In this document: positions 9,819-18,857 of the stretch, in pieces | Layout of the letters: each line of letters opens with the position of its first letter | How positions within the stretch are numbered: position 1 is the first letter of the stretch | NCBI RefSeq assembly: GCF_026735135.1 | Contig: NZ_JAPQER010000002.1 | Coordinates: 248,001-312,000 of the forward strand | From: Clostridium aestuarii | Lineage (GTDB): Bacteria; Bacillota; Clostridia; Clostridiales; Clostridiaceae | DNA: 64,000 nucleotides | Direction of reading: 5' to 3' | Notes under the pieces: model-generated | The model's database searches: none | Told to the model about the DNA's origin: nothing | The model's input: the letters and a program-made list of their open reading frames with translations, nothing else | Program-made: the position numbers and the translations under genes

Positions 9819-9998
9819 TTATTCATAATTAAGATCTTTATATTGTAATATAAGCTTGTCTAAATATTGACTACAGTTTACAACTTCTGTATCGGTAGGT
9901 TTTTTATATTTTAAAAGTATATAAAGAAGATCTTTTACATAGTCAACTTTTGTATCTAATAATTTAAGTTTTTGATTATTTACAAAATTATATTCCAT
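9819..9998 (-). CDS. Spo0E-like aspartyl-phosphate phosphatase, 59 residues
   Basis: A short gene of the Spo0E family, whose members dephosphorylate Spo0A and delay sporulation. The product begins MEYNF and ends in the family signature: a serine, then LD and a hydrophobic run (CSQYLDKLILQY, residues 42-53). Two helices separated by a short turn fit the Spo0E hairpin fold. The ATG at 9998 has a modest AAAGG ribosome site upstream. Its location next to a spore protein and an orphan kinase suggests a small sporulation-control cluster. The family call rests on one motif plus size. Confidence 0.65.
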   Translation of the reverse strand: MEYNFVNNQKLKLLDTKVDYVKDLLYILLKYKKPTDTEVVNCSQYLDKLILQYKDLNYE

Positions 9999-10136
9999 TT
10001 CCAGTTACCTTTCTCTTAAGCATAATCCACATAATTTTACCATACTTTTTCAATAAAATAAATATATAGTATAAAAAATAATATTTTGAAATTAACAGTA
10101 AAATAATATGATGTTTTCATATTAATTTTGCAAATA

Positions 10137-10166
10137 TTGATTAATTTGAAATAAGAATGTTATAAT
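10137..10166 (+). promoter_or_regulatory. Sigma-A-type promoter of the first rRNA methyltransferase gene
   Basis: TTGATT (10137-10142) and a perfect TATAAT (10161-10166) with an 18-base spacer. Transcription would give a leader of about 100 bases containing an imperfect hairpin (about 10207-10258). Confidence 0.6.
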
Positions 10167-10276
10167 GTAAAAATAAATGTTTAAACAATTATCAATAACT
10201 AAAGTAAGGCATCTGAAAAACTAGATTAGTATGCTGCTAGTATTTTTTAAGATGTCTAATACAAAGGATGGATTCA

Positions 10277-11689
10277 ATGAATAATATTAAGCATAATTTT
10301 AAGAAAAATTCCAAAAATAATTCGAAATTTAAAAAGAAAATACATAAAAAAAGTGATTCCAAGAAAGAAATAGTAGAAGTTAAATGTATTGATATGGATG
10401 AAACCGGAAAAGGAATAATAATACATAGGAATGATAAAGTGGTAATTCCGTATTTACTGAAAGGTGAAACAGCAACTGTTGAGATATTAAAAAATACTGG
10501 AACTATTACAGGACGTATACTTAAGGTTAAGAATTCATCGCAATACCGAGTGAAGCCTAAATGTCCTTATTATAATGAATGTGGTGGATGTCAGATACAG
10601 CATATGTCTTATAAAGGGCAATCAGAATTCAAACAAAAATCCGTTGAAGAGATTATGAAACCATTCGGTAAGGTGAATCCAATTATCACTATGGAAAAGC
10701 CATATGATTATCGTAATAAAATACATGCAACTTATTCTTATGGAAAAAGAGGCGAGGTTATTTCAGGTTTTTATGAAGAAAATAGTCATAGAGTGATTCC
10801 TATTCAACGATGTATAATTCAAGATCCTAAGGCAGATGAGATAAATGCTTCAATTAGAGAACTTATGAAATCCTTCAAGATGAAGCCTTATGATGAGGAT
10901 AGGAGGCAAGGAATTTTAAGGCATGTTCTTATTAAAACAGGTTTTGCTACTAAAGAAGTTATGGTGGTACTAGTTACAGGAACTTCTGTTTTCCCTTCAA
11001 AAAATAATTTTGTGAAGGCATTGTTAAAGAAGCATCCTGAGATTACAACAATTGTAATGAATGTGAACAATAGAAAGACTAGTATGGTACTTGGAGACAG
11101 AGAAAACGTCCTGTATGGTAAAGGAACTATTAAAGATATACTATGTAATTGCACTTTTAATATATCTCCTAAATCGTTTTATCAGGTTAATCCTATTCAA
11201 ACTCATAAGCTATACAGTAAAGCAATTGAGATGGCTGATTTCAAAGGTGATGAAGTGGTTATGGATGCTTACTCTGGTATTGGTACTATAGGACTTATTC
11301 TTAGCAAAAGGGTGCATTCAGTTATTGGAGTTGAATTGAACAGAGATGCTGTAAAGGATGCTATTAAAAATGCTAAGATAAATAGCATAAAGAATGCACG
11401 TTTCTATGAAGGTGATGCAGGCGAATTCATTGTAAACATGGCTAAAACTGGTGAAAAACTAGATACGGTTATGATGGACCCACCGAGAAGTGGCAGTGAT
11501 GAAAAATTCCTATCTTCTTTAGTAAAGATGAGTCCCCAAAATGTTATTTATATTTCTTGTAACTATATAACACAAGCAAGAGATTTGAAGTTTTTAACAA
11601 AGAATGGCTATAAAGTAGAAGAAATTCAACCGGTTGATATGTTTCCACAAACGAGCCATGTAGAAAATATAGTGAAGTTATGCAAGTAA
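10277..11689 (+). CDS. 23S rRNA (uracil-C5)-methyltransferase, RlmCD/RlmD family
   Basis: A SAM-dependent enzyme that makes 5-methyluridine in 23S rRNA. After a lysine/asparagine-rich N-terminal extension of about 30 residues comes a TRAM-like domain, the 4Fe-4S cluster cysteines C96, C102 and C105 with C179, the SAM fold (MDAYSGIGTIGL), MMDPPRSG, and the catalytic cysteine C428 in YISCNYITQARDL. An in-frame ATG at 10268 is possible, but AAAGG is spaced properly only for 10277. It is paralogous to the gene at 13088 but diverged; which uridine each modifies cannot be told from sequence. Confidence 0.85.
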   Translation: MNNIKHNFKKNSKNNSKFKKKIHKKSDSKKEIVEVKCIDMDETGKGIIIHRNDKVVIPYLLKGETATVEILKNTGTITGRILKVKNSSQYRVKPKCPYYNECGGCQIQHMSYKGQSEFKQKSVEEIMKPFGKVNPIITMEKPYDYRNKIHATYSYGKRGEVISGFYEENSHRVIPIQRCIIQDPKADEINASIRELMKSFKMKPYDEDRRQGILRHVLIKTGFATKEVMVVLVTGTSVFPSKNNFVKALLKKHPEITTIVMNVNNRKTSMVLGDRENVLYGKGTIKDILCNCTFNISPKSFYQVNPIQTHKLYSKAIEMADFKGDEVVMDAYSGIGTIGLILSKRVHSVIGVELNRDAVKDAIKNAKINSIKNARFYEGDAGEFIVNMAKTGEKLDTVMMDPPRSGSDEKFLSSLVKMSPQNVIYISCNYITQARDLKFLTKNGYKVEEIQPVDMFPQTSHVENIVKLCK

Positions 11690-11700
11690 AATAAGTTAAC

Positions 11701-11752
11701 AAAATAGAAAAAATATCATGAGAAGTATTCCTCATGATATTTTTTCTATTTT
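11701..11752. terminator. Bidirectional intrinsic terminator
   Basis: A perfect 22-base-pair stem (11701-11722 with 11731-11752), A-rich at one end and T-rich at the other, between converging genes. Confidence 0.93.
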
Positions 11753-11761
11753 ATAAGTATA

Positions 11762-12418
11762 TTAAAGAGTTCCATCTATTTGATGTTTTTTTAGTAACTT
11801 GATTATATAACTTAATGTGTAAAAAGCTCTATCTAGTTCAACTTCAATGATAGTTAATCCTTTTATTAATGTTGATTCATCAAAGTTATCTAATAAGATC
11901 ATTAAGTTCAATACGTTTAAGTTCCCATCTTTTGTATCAAAAATCCTTGCTTTCTTTACATATTTATTTTTCATTATGGTTTTAACTGCTAGTTCTAGTT
12001 CTGTGCTGATTTCTAATTGTGGCATTTCATCAAAAACTTTAATGTTTGAATCTTTTAAATTTAAGTTTTTAGCTTTATCTGTATTAGTAGCTAAAAATAT
12101 AGTATTTTTAAATTCTGCATCTTTGAAATTAACCCCATCTAAATTCACAGAATCAAATATAGTATTTTCAAACTTAGCATTTTTTAAAATACTGCCTTTT
12201 AAATTTGTTCCAATAAATTCTGCCCATTTAAAGGTACATCCCCAAAAAGTACATGATTTAAAATGTGCACCTCTAAAACTTACATAATTAAAATTTGAAT
12301 TTGAAAAATTGCTATTATAGCAATTACTTCTCTGAAGATTTTTATACATAAAGTTCTTATCTTTTTTATCTATATTATTGTAATTAAAATTTCCACTAAC
12401 ACTTTGATTTTTAGCCAT
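11762..12418 (-). CDS. Pentapeptide-repeat protein
   Basis: A 218-residue protein whose residues about 25-125 form pentapeptide repeats of the A(D/N)LXX type (NSNFS NSNFN YVSFR GAHFK ... GTNLK GSILK NAKFE), predicted to fold as a right-handed quadrilateral beta helix. The C-terminal 90 residues are helical and not repetitive. Some pentapeptide proteins mimic DNA and bind gyrase; nothing here proves that role. GGAGG lies before the ATG, and the gene shares a terminator with the methyltransferase gene. Confidence 0.85.
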   Translation of the reverse strand: MAKNQSVSGNFNYNNIDKKDKNFMYKNLQRSNCYNSNFSNSNFNYVSFRGAHFKSCTFWGCTFKWAEFIGTNLKGSILKNAKFENTIFDSVNLDGVNFKDAEFKNTIFLATNTDKAKNLNLKDSNIKVFDEMPQLEISTELELAVKTIMKNKYVKKARIFDTKDGNLNVLNLMILLDNFDESTLIKGLTIIEVELDRAFYTLSYIIKLLKKHQIDGTL

Positions 12419-12532
12419 TGTTTACCTCCATTATAAGTACCTTTATTTGCTGTTTGTTATTTTAATATTTAATTTATCCAATTTTATATAAATGAATTGA
12501 AGCTGTTATAGTTTAATATTTTATTATTAATA

Positions 12533-12564
12533 AGAAACTCCTATACTTAAGTATAGGAGTTTCT
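12533..12564 (-). terminator. Terminator of the first initiator tRNA gene
   Basis: A perfect 14-base-pair stem with TTAA loop immediately 3' of the tRNA (minus strand), followed by T-rich sequence. Its stem matches the terminator of the second copy at most positions. Confidence 0.85.
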
Positions 12565-12565
12565 A

Positions 12566-12641
12566 TGGTTGCGGGAATAGGACTTGAACCTATGACCTTC
12601 GGGTTATGAGCCCGACGAGCTGCCAGCTGCTCCATCCCGCG
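12566..12641 (-). tRNA. tRNA-fMet (CAT), copy 1
   Basis: A 76-base cloverleaf with encoded CCA. It starts CGCGGG, leaving the unpaired C1:A72 of initiators, and has three G:C pairs closing the CAT anticodon loop (GGGCTCATAACCC). These are the features of initiator rather than elongator tRNA-Met. Confidence 0.95.
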
Positions 12642-12671
12642 TCGTTATATATAAGTTTTGACTAGGGCTTT

Positions 12672-12700
12672 ATTATAACTTAATAAATATAATAAGTCAA
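12672..12700 (-). promoter_or_regulatory. Sigma-A promoter of tRNA-fMet copy 1
   Basis: TTGACT (-35, 12695-12700) and TATAAT (-10, 12672-12677) on the minus strand with a 17-base spacer, a near-consensus strong promoter. Confidence 0.85.
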
Positions 12701-12721
12701 GAGAAATATTTTATTATTAAT

Positions 12722-12753
12722 AAAAGCTCCTATACTCAAGTATAGGAGCTTTT
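12722..12753 (-). terminator. Terminator of the second initiator tRNA gene
   Basis: A 15-base-pair stem (12722-12736 with 12739-12753) directly 3' of the tRNA on the minus strand. Confidence 0.85.
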
Positions 12754-12754
12754 A

Positions 12755-12830
<76 letters not shown>

Positions 12831-12860
12831 TCGTTATGTGTAAGTTTTGACTAGGGTTTT

Positions 12861-12889
12861 ATTATAACTTAATAAATATAATAAGTCAA
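12861..12889 (-). promoter_or_regulatory. Sigma-A promoter of tRNA-fMet copy 2
   Basis: TTGACT (12884-12889) and TATAAT (12861-12866) on the minus strand, 17-base spacer, duplicated with the tRNA unit. Confidence 0.85.
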
Positions 12890-13087
12890 GACATCTGTTG
12901 AAATATATTAAATAAAACATTATTAAAATATTGGTTGTTCTTAATTTATATCAATACTTTGAATATAAGAATACCGCGTAAGTTGAATTTTTATTATTAA
13001 ATTTTTAGAATAACTATATTACTATATTAAATTTTCTGATAAGATATAATACGATAGTAAAAAAGAAAAGAAATGGAGAAATATTAA

Positions 13088-14479
13088 ATGGAAAAAATTA
13101 TACCAATAGAAAAAAATACAGAACACGTTGTAGAAATAACAGGATTGGGCTATGAAGGAGAAGGTGTAGCCAAAATAGATAATTACACTATCTTTGTGCA
13201 AGGAGCACTTCTAGGAGAAACAGTTCGTATTAAAGTTTTAAAAGTAAGAAAAAACTTTGGATTTGGAAAACTTATAGAAATAATTAATCCATCTAAGGAT
13301 AGAGTTGAACCAGTTTGTAGTATATATAATAGATGTGGAGGATGTGGATTACAGCATTTAGCTTATGATGCACAGCTTAAATTTAAAACAAACAGAGTTA
13401 AGGATTGTTTAGAAAGAATAGCAAAACTTAAAGTTGATAGTAAAGAAAATATAGTTCTTCACGATACATTAGGAATGGATAGTCCCTATAATTATAGAAA
13501 CAAAGTACAACTTCCAGTGAGAGAATATAAAAATGAAGTTAAAATAGGATTTTATGTTCCTAGAACTCATGATATTATTGATATACAAAATTGTGCAATA
13601 CAAGATGAAACAACTGATAAAGTTGTTAAACTTACAAGACAGTGGATTAAAGAGTTTGATATAAAGCCTTATAATGAATATATAAATGCTGGAGTAGTAA
13701 GACATATCATGGTGAGAAGAGGATTTAAGACTAATGAAACTATGGTTGTTATTGTAACAAAAGCAAACAATCTACCATGCAAAAAAGAATTTATAGAATT
13801 AATGGTTAATAACATAGAGGGAATTACAAGTATAATTCAAAATGTAAATCCTAATAAAACTAATGTGATTTTAGGTGAAAAATGTAAAACTCTATGGGGA
13901 AAAGATGTTATAAAAGATAACATAGGAGAATTTAAATTTAATATATCTCCATTGTCATTCTTCCAAGTTAATCCAATTCAAACAGAAGTATTATACAATA
14001 AGGCTTTAGAATATGCTGATTTAAGTGGAGAAGAAATAGTATTTGATGCTTATTGTGGTACAGGAAGTATCTCATTATTCCTATCACAAAAATGTAAAAA
14101 AGTATATGGAATCGAAATGGTACCTCAAGCAATAGAAAATGCAATAGTTAATGCTAAAGAAAATAATATAGATAATGTTGAATTTATAGTAGGAAAATCT
14201 GAAGAAGCTATACCTCAATTAATAGAAGAAGGAATAAAAGCAGATGTAGTTGTAGTTGATCCACCAAGAAAAGGGTGTGATAAAGTTCTTTTAGAGGCTA
14301 TAGCTGAAATGAAGCCTAAGAAAGTGGTCTATGTATCTTGTGATCCAGGAACATTAGCTAGAGACTTAAACATACTTGATGAGTTAGGATATGAAACATT
14401 AGAGGTACAGCCAGTTGACATGTTCCCACAAACGAGCCACATCGAGTGCGTAGTAAAGCTTAAAAGGAAACACAGGTAG
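13088..14479 (+). CDS. rlmCD: 23S rRNA (uracil-C5)-methyltransferase RlmCD
   Basis: Methylates uridine in 23S rRNA. It has a TRAM domain (residues 10-70), cluster cysteines C77, C83 and C86, a SAM-binding [20 protein letters not shown], and the catalytic [14 protein letters not shown] near residue 418. The ending [17 protein letters not shown] is the conserved C-terminus. The 3' end matters for the region: a 14-base piece of it (14444-14457) recurs at 39055, and other tail-like fragments lie at 14.5, 30.24 and 40.55 kb, as expected if mobile elements have used this gene end as an attachment site. Confidence 0.9.
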   Translation: MEKIIPIEKNTEHVVEITGLGYEGEGVAKIDNYTIFVQGALLGETVRIKVLKVRKNFGFGKLIEIINPSKDRVEPVCSIYNRCGGCGLQHLAYDAQLKFKTNRVKDCLERIAKLKVDSKENIVLHDTLGMDSPYNYRNKVQLPVREYKNEVKIGFYVPRTHDIIDIQNCAIQDETTDKVVKLTRQWIKEFDIKPYNEYINAGVVRHIMVRRGFKTNETMVVIVTKANNLPCKKEFIELMVNNIEGITSIIQNVNPNKTNVILGEKCKTLWGKDVIKDNIGEFKFNISPLSFFQVNPIQTEVLYNKALEYADLSGEEIVFDAYCGTGSISLFLSQKCKKVYGIEMVPQAIENAIVNAKENNIDNVEFIVGKSEEAIPQLIEEGIKADVVVVDPPRKGCDKVLLEAIAEMKPKKVVYVSCDPGTLARDLNILDELGYETLEVQPVDMFPQTSHIECVVKLKRKHR

Positions 14480-14497
14480 AGGTATTGGTACATCTAG

Positions 14498-14547
14498 GCT
14501 GAAAGAATGGTAAAAATAGTATATGTTTCTTGACACGGGGTTAGGAA
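14498..14547 (+). pseudogene. Decayed fragment resembling an RlmCD catalytic motif
   Basis: Read in frame from 14498, the sequence gives AERMVKIVYVS and then, after an apparent two-base loss, a CD-G-like stretch, close to the catalytic region of RlmCD enzymes ([16 protein letters not shown]). It lies just after the intact gene and has a second copy at about 40.55 kb carrying the same lesion. It may be a remnant of another allele brought in by an element. The match is short and could be chance. Confidence 0.4.
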
Positions 14548-14636
14548 ACAGAAAAAAAAAGAAAATATGGTTGGGTAGAGCCCTTGAGTGTAGATGGTGC
14601 ACTTGAGGGCTTTTGCATACAGGAATATATTTTTTT
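14510..14636. repeat. Dispersed repeat B, copy 1 (with terminator hairpin)
   Basis: About 127 bases similar to 40551-40677, including the fragment above and a hairpin terminator. It lies in the 409-base gap between rlmCD and the large SEC-C gene; the rest of that gap (14640-14880) is AT-rich with nothing I can name. Confidence 0.75.
14579..14614 (+). terminator. Intrinsic terminator downstream of rlmCD
   Basis: Twelve-base arms (14579-14590 and 14600-14611) pairing with G:T wobbles, followed by T residues. Confidence 0.7.
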
Positions 14637-14888
14637 GAGTTAATATAGAAGTGTAACTTAAAAATTAATAGGTTTATGTAAAGAAATAGATATTTTTATT
14701 GTGTGTAAACTATACTGTGAATTTATTTAAAGGGTAATCATATAATAAATATGTAAATTAACTTAAATATGGTAAAATATGATTAAAAGATATTTACTTT
14801 TAATTGATGTAATAATCGATTGTAATAAAAAAAAGTTGGCTATGAATTTAAATATATAAGTTAGATATTATTATTTGGGAGGTTCTTA

Positions 14889-17800
14889 ATGAAAATAGGA
14901 AGAAATGATCCATGCCCTTGTGGTAGCGGAAAGAAGTATAAAAAATGTTGTATGAATAGAATGATAGAAAGCAAAAATAATGCAGATTATAATAAAAATC
15001 AATTGTTAGTATCAAGTGATTTTCAAAGAATTGCAACAAAAGTATTACCAATAAAAAATATTTTATCTGAATATGATTTTAATGATTTAGTAATAGCTAT
15101 ATATTGTATTAATATTTCATTAGATAATCGTTCAGCATTAGAAAATGCATTGACTCTTAATGCAGGATTACTAATTCAAGAAAATTTTGGAAAGAAACGT
15201 ATATCTGATTATGCTGATTTTTTGGAATTCTTTAAAAAAATTGAGAAAGAATTGCCGGTTGGTATTTGGGATGATTACACTATAGAAGATTTTGGTGAAA
15301 TTAAATTCTATTGGAGAGATAAAGAGTACAATGTCATTACGGGTACAGGGCATAATCAAGTGTTTGGAATGCTACAGTTCCTTCCATGTTTAGCTGAATT
15401 GATAAATATGGAAGAAATATTAAAAGGATTATTAGAGTATACTTCTGGTACTATTAAATTTTTTAAAGAAGAAAATATCAGTAATGGTGAAAAAAAAGTT
15501 AAATATTTAGTACCTTCAGAAAAATTATTTAATAGAACACGTGAGTTCTTTGATGATGAAATAAAAAAGTATCCTTTAAAGAATATTGCAAAAGTACTAG
15601 CTGGTAGTAATTTACCAATAGAAAAACGCCATTTCATTATAAAATATGGACAAGTCTATCCATTGTTTAATACATCTATCATTGTTGATATATATAGTAT
15701 TTGGATTAAAAATTTAAATTCAATTCAGGAAACTAATCTTATTAATACAACAATTATTAGAATGCTAAGTAAATTATGTAAGATGGATGATATGGAATGT
15801 CCTAAAGTACTATTTCCGGTTTCAATACTAAAAGATGGGGAATTAATATCAAAATCACCTTATGCCTTTTGTGCTAAAACAGAGAAAAATATTATTTTGG
15901 CTATAAACGAGGATGAGTATTCTGCTGAGGAATTGTATAATGAACTTGATAAAATTCAAAACCTAAATAAAAATAATTGCTTAAATATAGTGGAAACCGT
16001 AAGCAGAAGTAATGATGAAAATGTTATTGGGATTAATGTGCCAAATGATAAAAATATATCATTCATTTTGTTTAATCAGTTTACTAATATAACAGAGCAT
16101 GCAATGCAATTAGGTGATAAAAATGAGAAATATTTCAAATGTTCGGCATTAGATATGGCCTACATTTTATTATTTATGGATGATTTCGAAGAACTTGCTA
16201 TTTATTTAAATCAAGATAGAAAAAATGAATATGAAAAGATGTTTGGATTTGGAGGTAAAGCATCTCATTTTCTAACTTGGAAACAACAAAATCACATGTT
16301 TTCAAAAGGAGCAATTGAGTTTCAAATGATAGGATTGGCACATGATGTAGAAATTGCATATGTTTGGGATTATTATAAAGATAAGTTACAAAAGTATCCA
16401 TGGCGAAGTGATGAGTTTATGTTTGATTCTCCTTTTAGCTGGGTTATTGAGGAAAAAGGAAATGGTTATTATCAATATATTAATAAAATTTCACATGGTT
16501 TTAGGGGAATAGTTAAACGATTTGACAATAATTGTGTTCTTTTCTTTATTCATAATGTTGAATTTTTTAGGCGTATAGGATTTTCAGAGAAAGAATTTGA
16601 AACCATTAATTTTGTAGATGACCTAAATGATAGAAAAATAAAGCGATGTGAAAAGGTATTTAGAGATTCTAAAAAAATGTATAATAAATGCATACAAATT
16701 TTATATATGCCTAGTATATATGCAAAAGAAGTAGATGAAACAGGATTTACTGAAGATATTTCTCGAAAATATGTTTATAGTGATGTTCATACCTATGGAA
16801 ACAATATATGCATTAGGTACGCTGTTAATAAAGAAAATCTATACAGAGATATTGAGACATCAATAGATAGAAGTGTAGAGAATAAGTATTTCTTAGAATT
16901 ATTTAAGCCGTTAGAAAAAATTAGTAAAGAAGACTATTCAGCTTTAGTTAGTTGTTTAAATAATGAAATTAGATTAAAAAAAGAAGTTGATGTTTTTGCT
17001 ATGTCTATAGATTATTACTGGTCTGATAAAGCTGTTCGATACAATGTTCATGATCAAGCATATTTGAATGTAAGAAAGAGTATTGCAAAGTTATGTTATG
17101 AAATGGGGATAGAACAAAAAATATATAATGGAAGAGAGGCTACAAATGTAATTAGAAACATGCAAGGTGGTCTTATAAAAATGTTTGAGGAAAAAGTATC
17201 TGCATTTAATAGAGAGGATTTACATTATCGAGTACTTAGTATCTATGCAAATTCAATACATACTGTAAATGTTCATAATAAAAGATATAGGGCATTTCAC
17301 AATGTTGAAGAAGAAATTATCCAAGAGATTCACGACAAAATAATAAATATGAGGGAAGAAGAAAAGCATCATATACGGTGTTTGCAGTATTTGATAGAAA
17401 CAAATTTGAATTTGAATAGAGCGGTTTCAAAAAAATGTTCCAATGAAGAACTGGAATTTCTGATGGCCTTTGCCAATTGGCTTGTTGTGCTACAGGATAA
17501 TGCTGATTTATGCTATAACTCTGAAAGAGAATCACATATTGAAATAAATTTTGAGTTTATTGTGGATGTTATAGCAGAAGATGAAGTGGAATTACAAAAA
17601 GAAGAATTGGAACAACGTATATATAATAATCAAGACTATACTATAAAGGGTGATGAAGAAGATCGAGTATTTATGGAAGCTGCAATAAGTGCATATAAGA
17701 AAGATACGGATATAGATTTTAAGAATATGCTGTCTCTGATTGAGTATCTGCAATTATCATTTATAAATATGGATTATTTGGAGATAGTGCCAAATGTAAT

Positions 17801-18599
17801 TGAGATGCATGAAGAAGAAATAATCCAAGGATTTCAAGAGTGCTTACAGGAACCGATTGAAAGAGAAGAAATTATTAAAATTATAGAAAATCTAACTGTT
17901 GATATTATTAAATTGAAATTGTGGAGAGGGCAAATCAAAGATTTCTTACCTGTTAATGAAAGGGAACAACGTGATAATCGTTTTGATGTTAAACCATTGA
18001 TTAAACTAAATAATAATATAATTTTTTCACCAGTTGTATTAAAAGAATTACATAATAAATGGGAATATGGTTTGGCTGATTTTTATTTGCCATATGAAAT
18101 AGGAATGGATAATGTTATGAAGGTTCTGAAAGCGTGGAAAAAGAGATATGAAGATTTAATGGTATATGATATTGTAGATATCTTTACTAAATATGGATTT
18201 GAAAATATATGGCCTAATGCAAAACTTCATTCTCTGGATAAAAAGCATAAACATCCACAAAAGTTAGGTGATTATGATTTACTGGTTGTGAATGAGGATA
18301 AGGCAGAAATATGGTTGATAGAAAGTAAAGTTTTAAGTAAAGTCGGTTCTATTCATGAAATGTATATGCAACAATTTAATTTTTTTTTAAACCATAAATA
18401 TGATGAAAAATTTCAAAGAAGAATTGATTATATGAAAGAACACTATAAAGAAATATTGGAAGGACTACATATGGTCTATTCTAAAAAATATAAGATTAAT
18501 GCGTACATGGTAACTAATAAAATATTATTTTCAAGGTATAAAAAAATTGAATACCCAATTATTAGTATTTATGAATTAGACAAATTATTGAATAAATAA
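14889..18599 (+). CDS. Large SEC-C / PD-(D/E)XK protein, putative defence nuclease
   Basis: A 1236-residue protein I cannot assign to a named system. It opens with a SEC-C zinc motif (CPC at 9-11, CC at 20-21). The long middle is mixed alpha/beta without a recognised motif; no Walker A was seen. The C-terminus (about 1100-1236) carries a PD-(D/E)XK nuclease pattern: D1128 in LGDYD, a strand, then E1145 and K1147 in LIESK. The ribosome site GGGAGG is strong. It is the first gene of the accessory island, followed by two other nuclease-containing operons, which suggests anti-phage or DNA-clearing function by context only. Confidence 0.65.
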   Translation: MKIGRNDPCPCGSGKKYKKCCMNRMIESKNNADYNKNQLLVSSDFQRIATKVLPIKNILSEYDFNDLVIAIYCINISLDNRSALENALTLNAGLLIQENFGKKRISDYADFLEFFKKIEKELPVGIWDDYTIEDFGEIKFYWRDKEYNVITGTGHNQVFGMLQFLPCLAELINMEEILKGLLEYTSGTIKFFKEENISNGEKKVKYLVPSEKLFNRTREFFDDEIKKYPLKNIAKVLAGSNLPIEKRHFIIKYGQVYPLFNTSIIVDIYSIWIKNLNSIQETNLINTTIIRMLSKLCKMDDMECPKVLFPVSILKDGELISKSPYAFCAKTEKNIILAINEDEYSAEELYNELDKIQNLNKNNCLNIVETVSRSNDENVIGINVPNDKNISFILFNQFTNITEHAMQLGDKNEKYFKCSALDMAYILLFMDDFEELAIYLNQDRKNEYEKMFGFGGKASHFLTWKQQNHMFSKGAIEFQMIGLAHDVEIAYVWDYYKDKLQKYPWRSDEFMFDSPFSWVIEEKGNGYYQYINKISHGFRGIVKRFDNNCVLFFIHNVEFFRRIGFSEKEFETINFVDDLNDRKIKRCEKVFRDSKKMYNKCIQILYMPSIYAKEVDETGFTEDISRKYVYSDVHTYGNNICIRYAVNKENLYRDIETSIDRSVENKYFLELFKPLEKISKEDYSALVSCLNNEIRLKKEVDVFAMSIDYYWSDKAVRYNVHDQAYLNVRKSIAKLCYEMGIEQKIYNGREATNVIRNMQGGLIKMFEEKVSAFNREDLHYRVLSIYANSIHTVNVHNKRYRAFHNVEEEIIQEIHDKIINMREEEKHHIRCLQYLIETNLNLNRAVSKKCSNEELEFLMAFANWLVVLQDNADLCYNSERESHIEINFEFIVDVIAEDEVELQKEELEQRIYNNQDYTIKGDEEDRVFMEAAISAYKKDTDIDFKNMLSLIEYLQLSFINMDYLEIVPNVIEMHEEEIIQGFQECLQEPIEREEIIKIIENLTVDIIKLKLWRGQIKDFLPVNEREQRDNRFDVKPLIKLNNNIIFSPVVLKELHNKWEYGLADFYLPYEIGMDNVMKVLKAWKKRYEDLMVYDIVDIFTKYGFENIWPNAKLHSLDKKHKHPQKLGDYDLLVVNEDKAEIWLIESKVLSKVGSIHEMYMQQFNFFLNHKYDEKFQRRIDYMKEHYKEILEGLHMVYSKKYKINAYMVTNKILFSRYKKIEYPIISIYELDKLLNK

Positions 18600-18857
18600 G
18601 TCTAAAAACTATTGTGGTTTAAATTAGAGTTTTTAATATGCAGTTTAACAAACAAAATATTATAGAAAAATATTAAAATAGGATTTATAATATAATTATG
18701 TTAATATAGATTTTGGTATTTATTTTTATAAAAGATTTTAGATAGTTTTAGAAAAATATACAAGAAAGAAGATTATAGAAAGTTAATGTTTTTAGTGATA
18801 GTAAAAACAAACATAGATAATACAGATATTGTATAATTTAATAAGGTGGTGAAGAAG

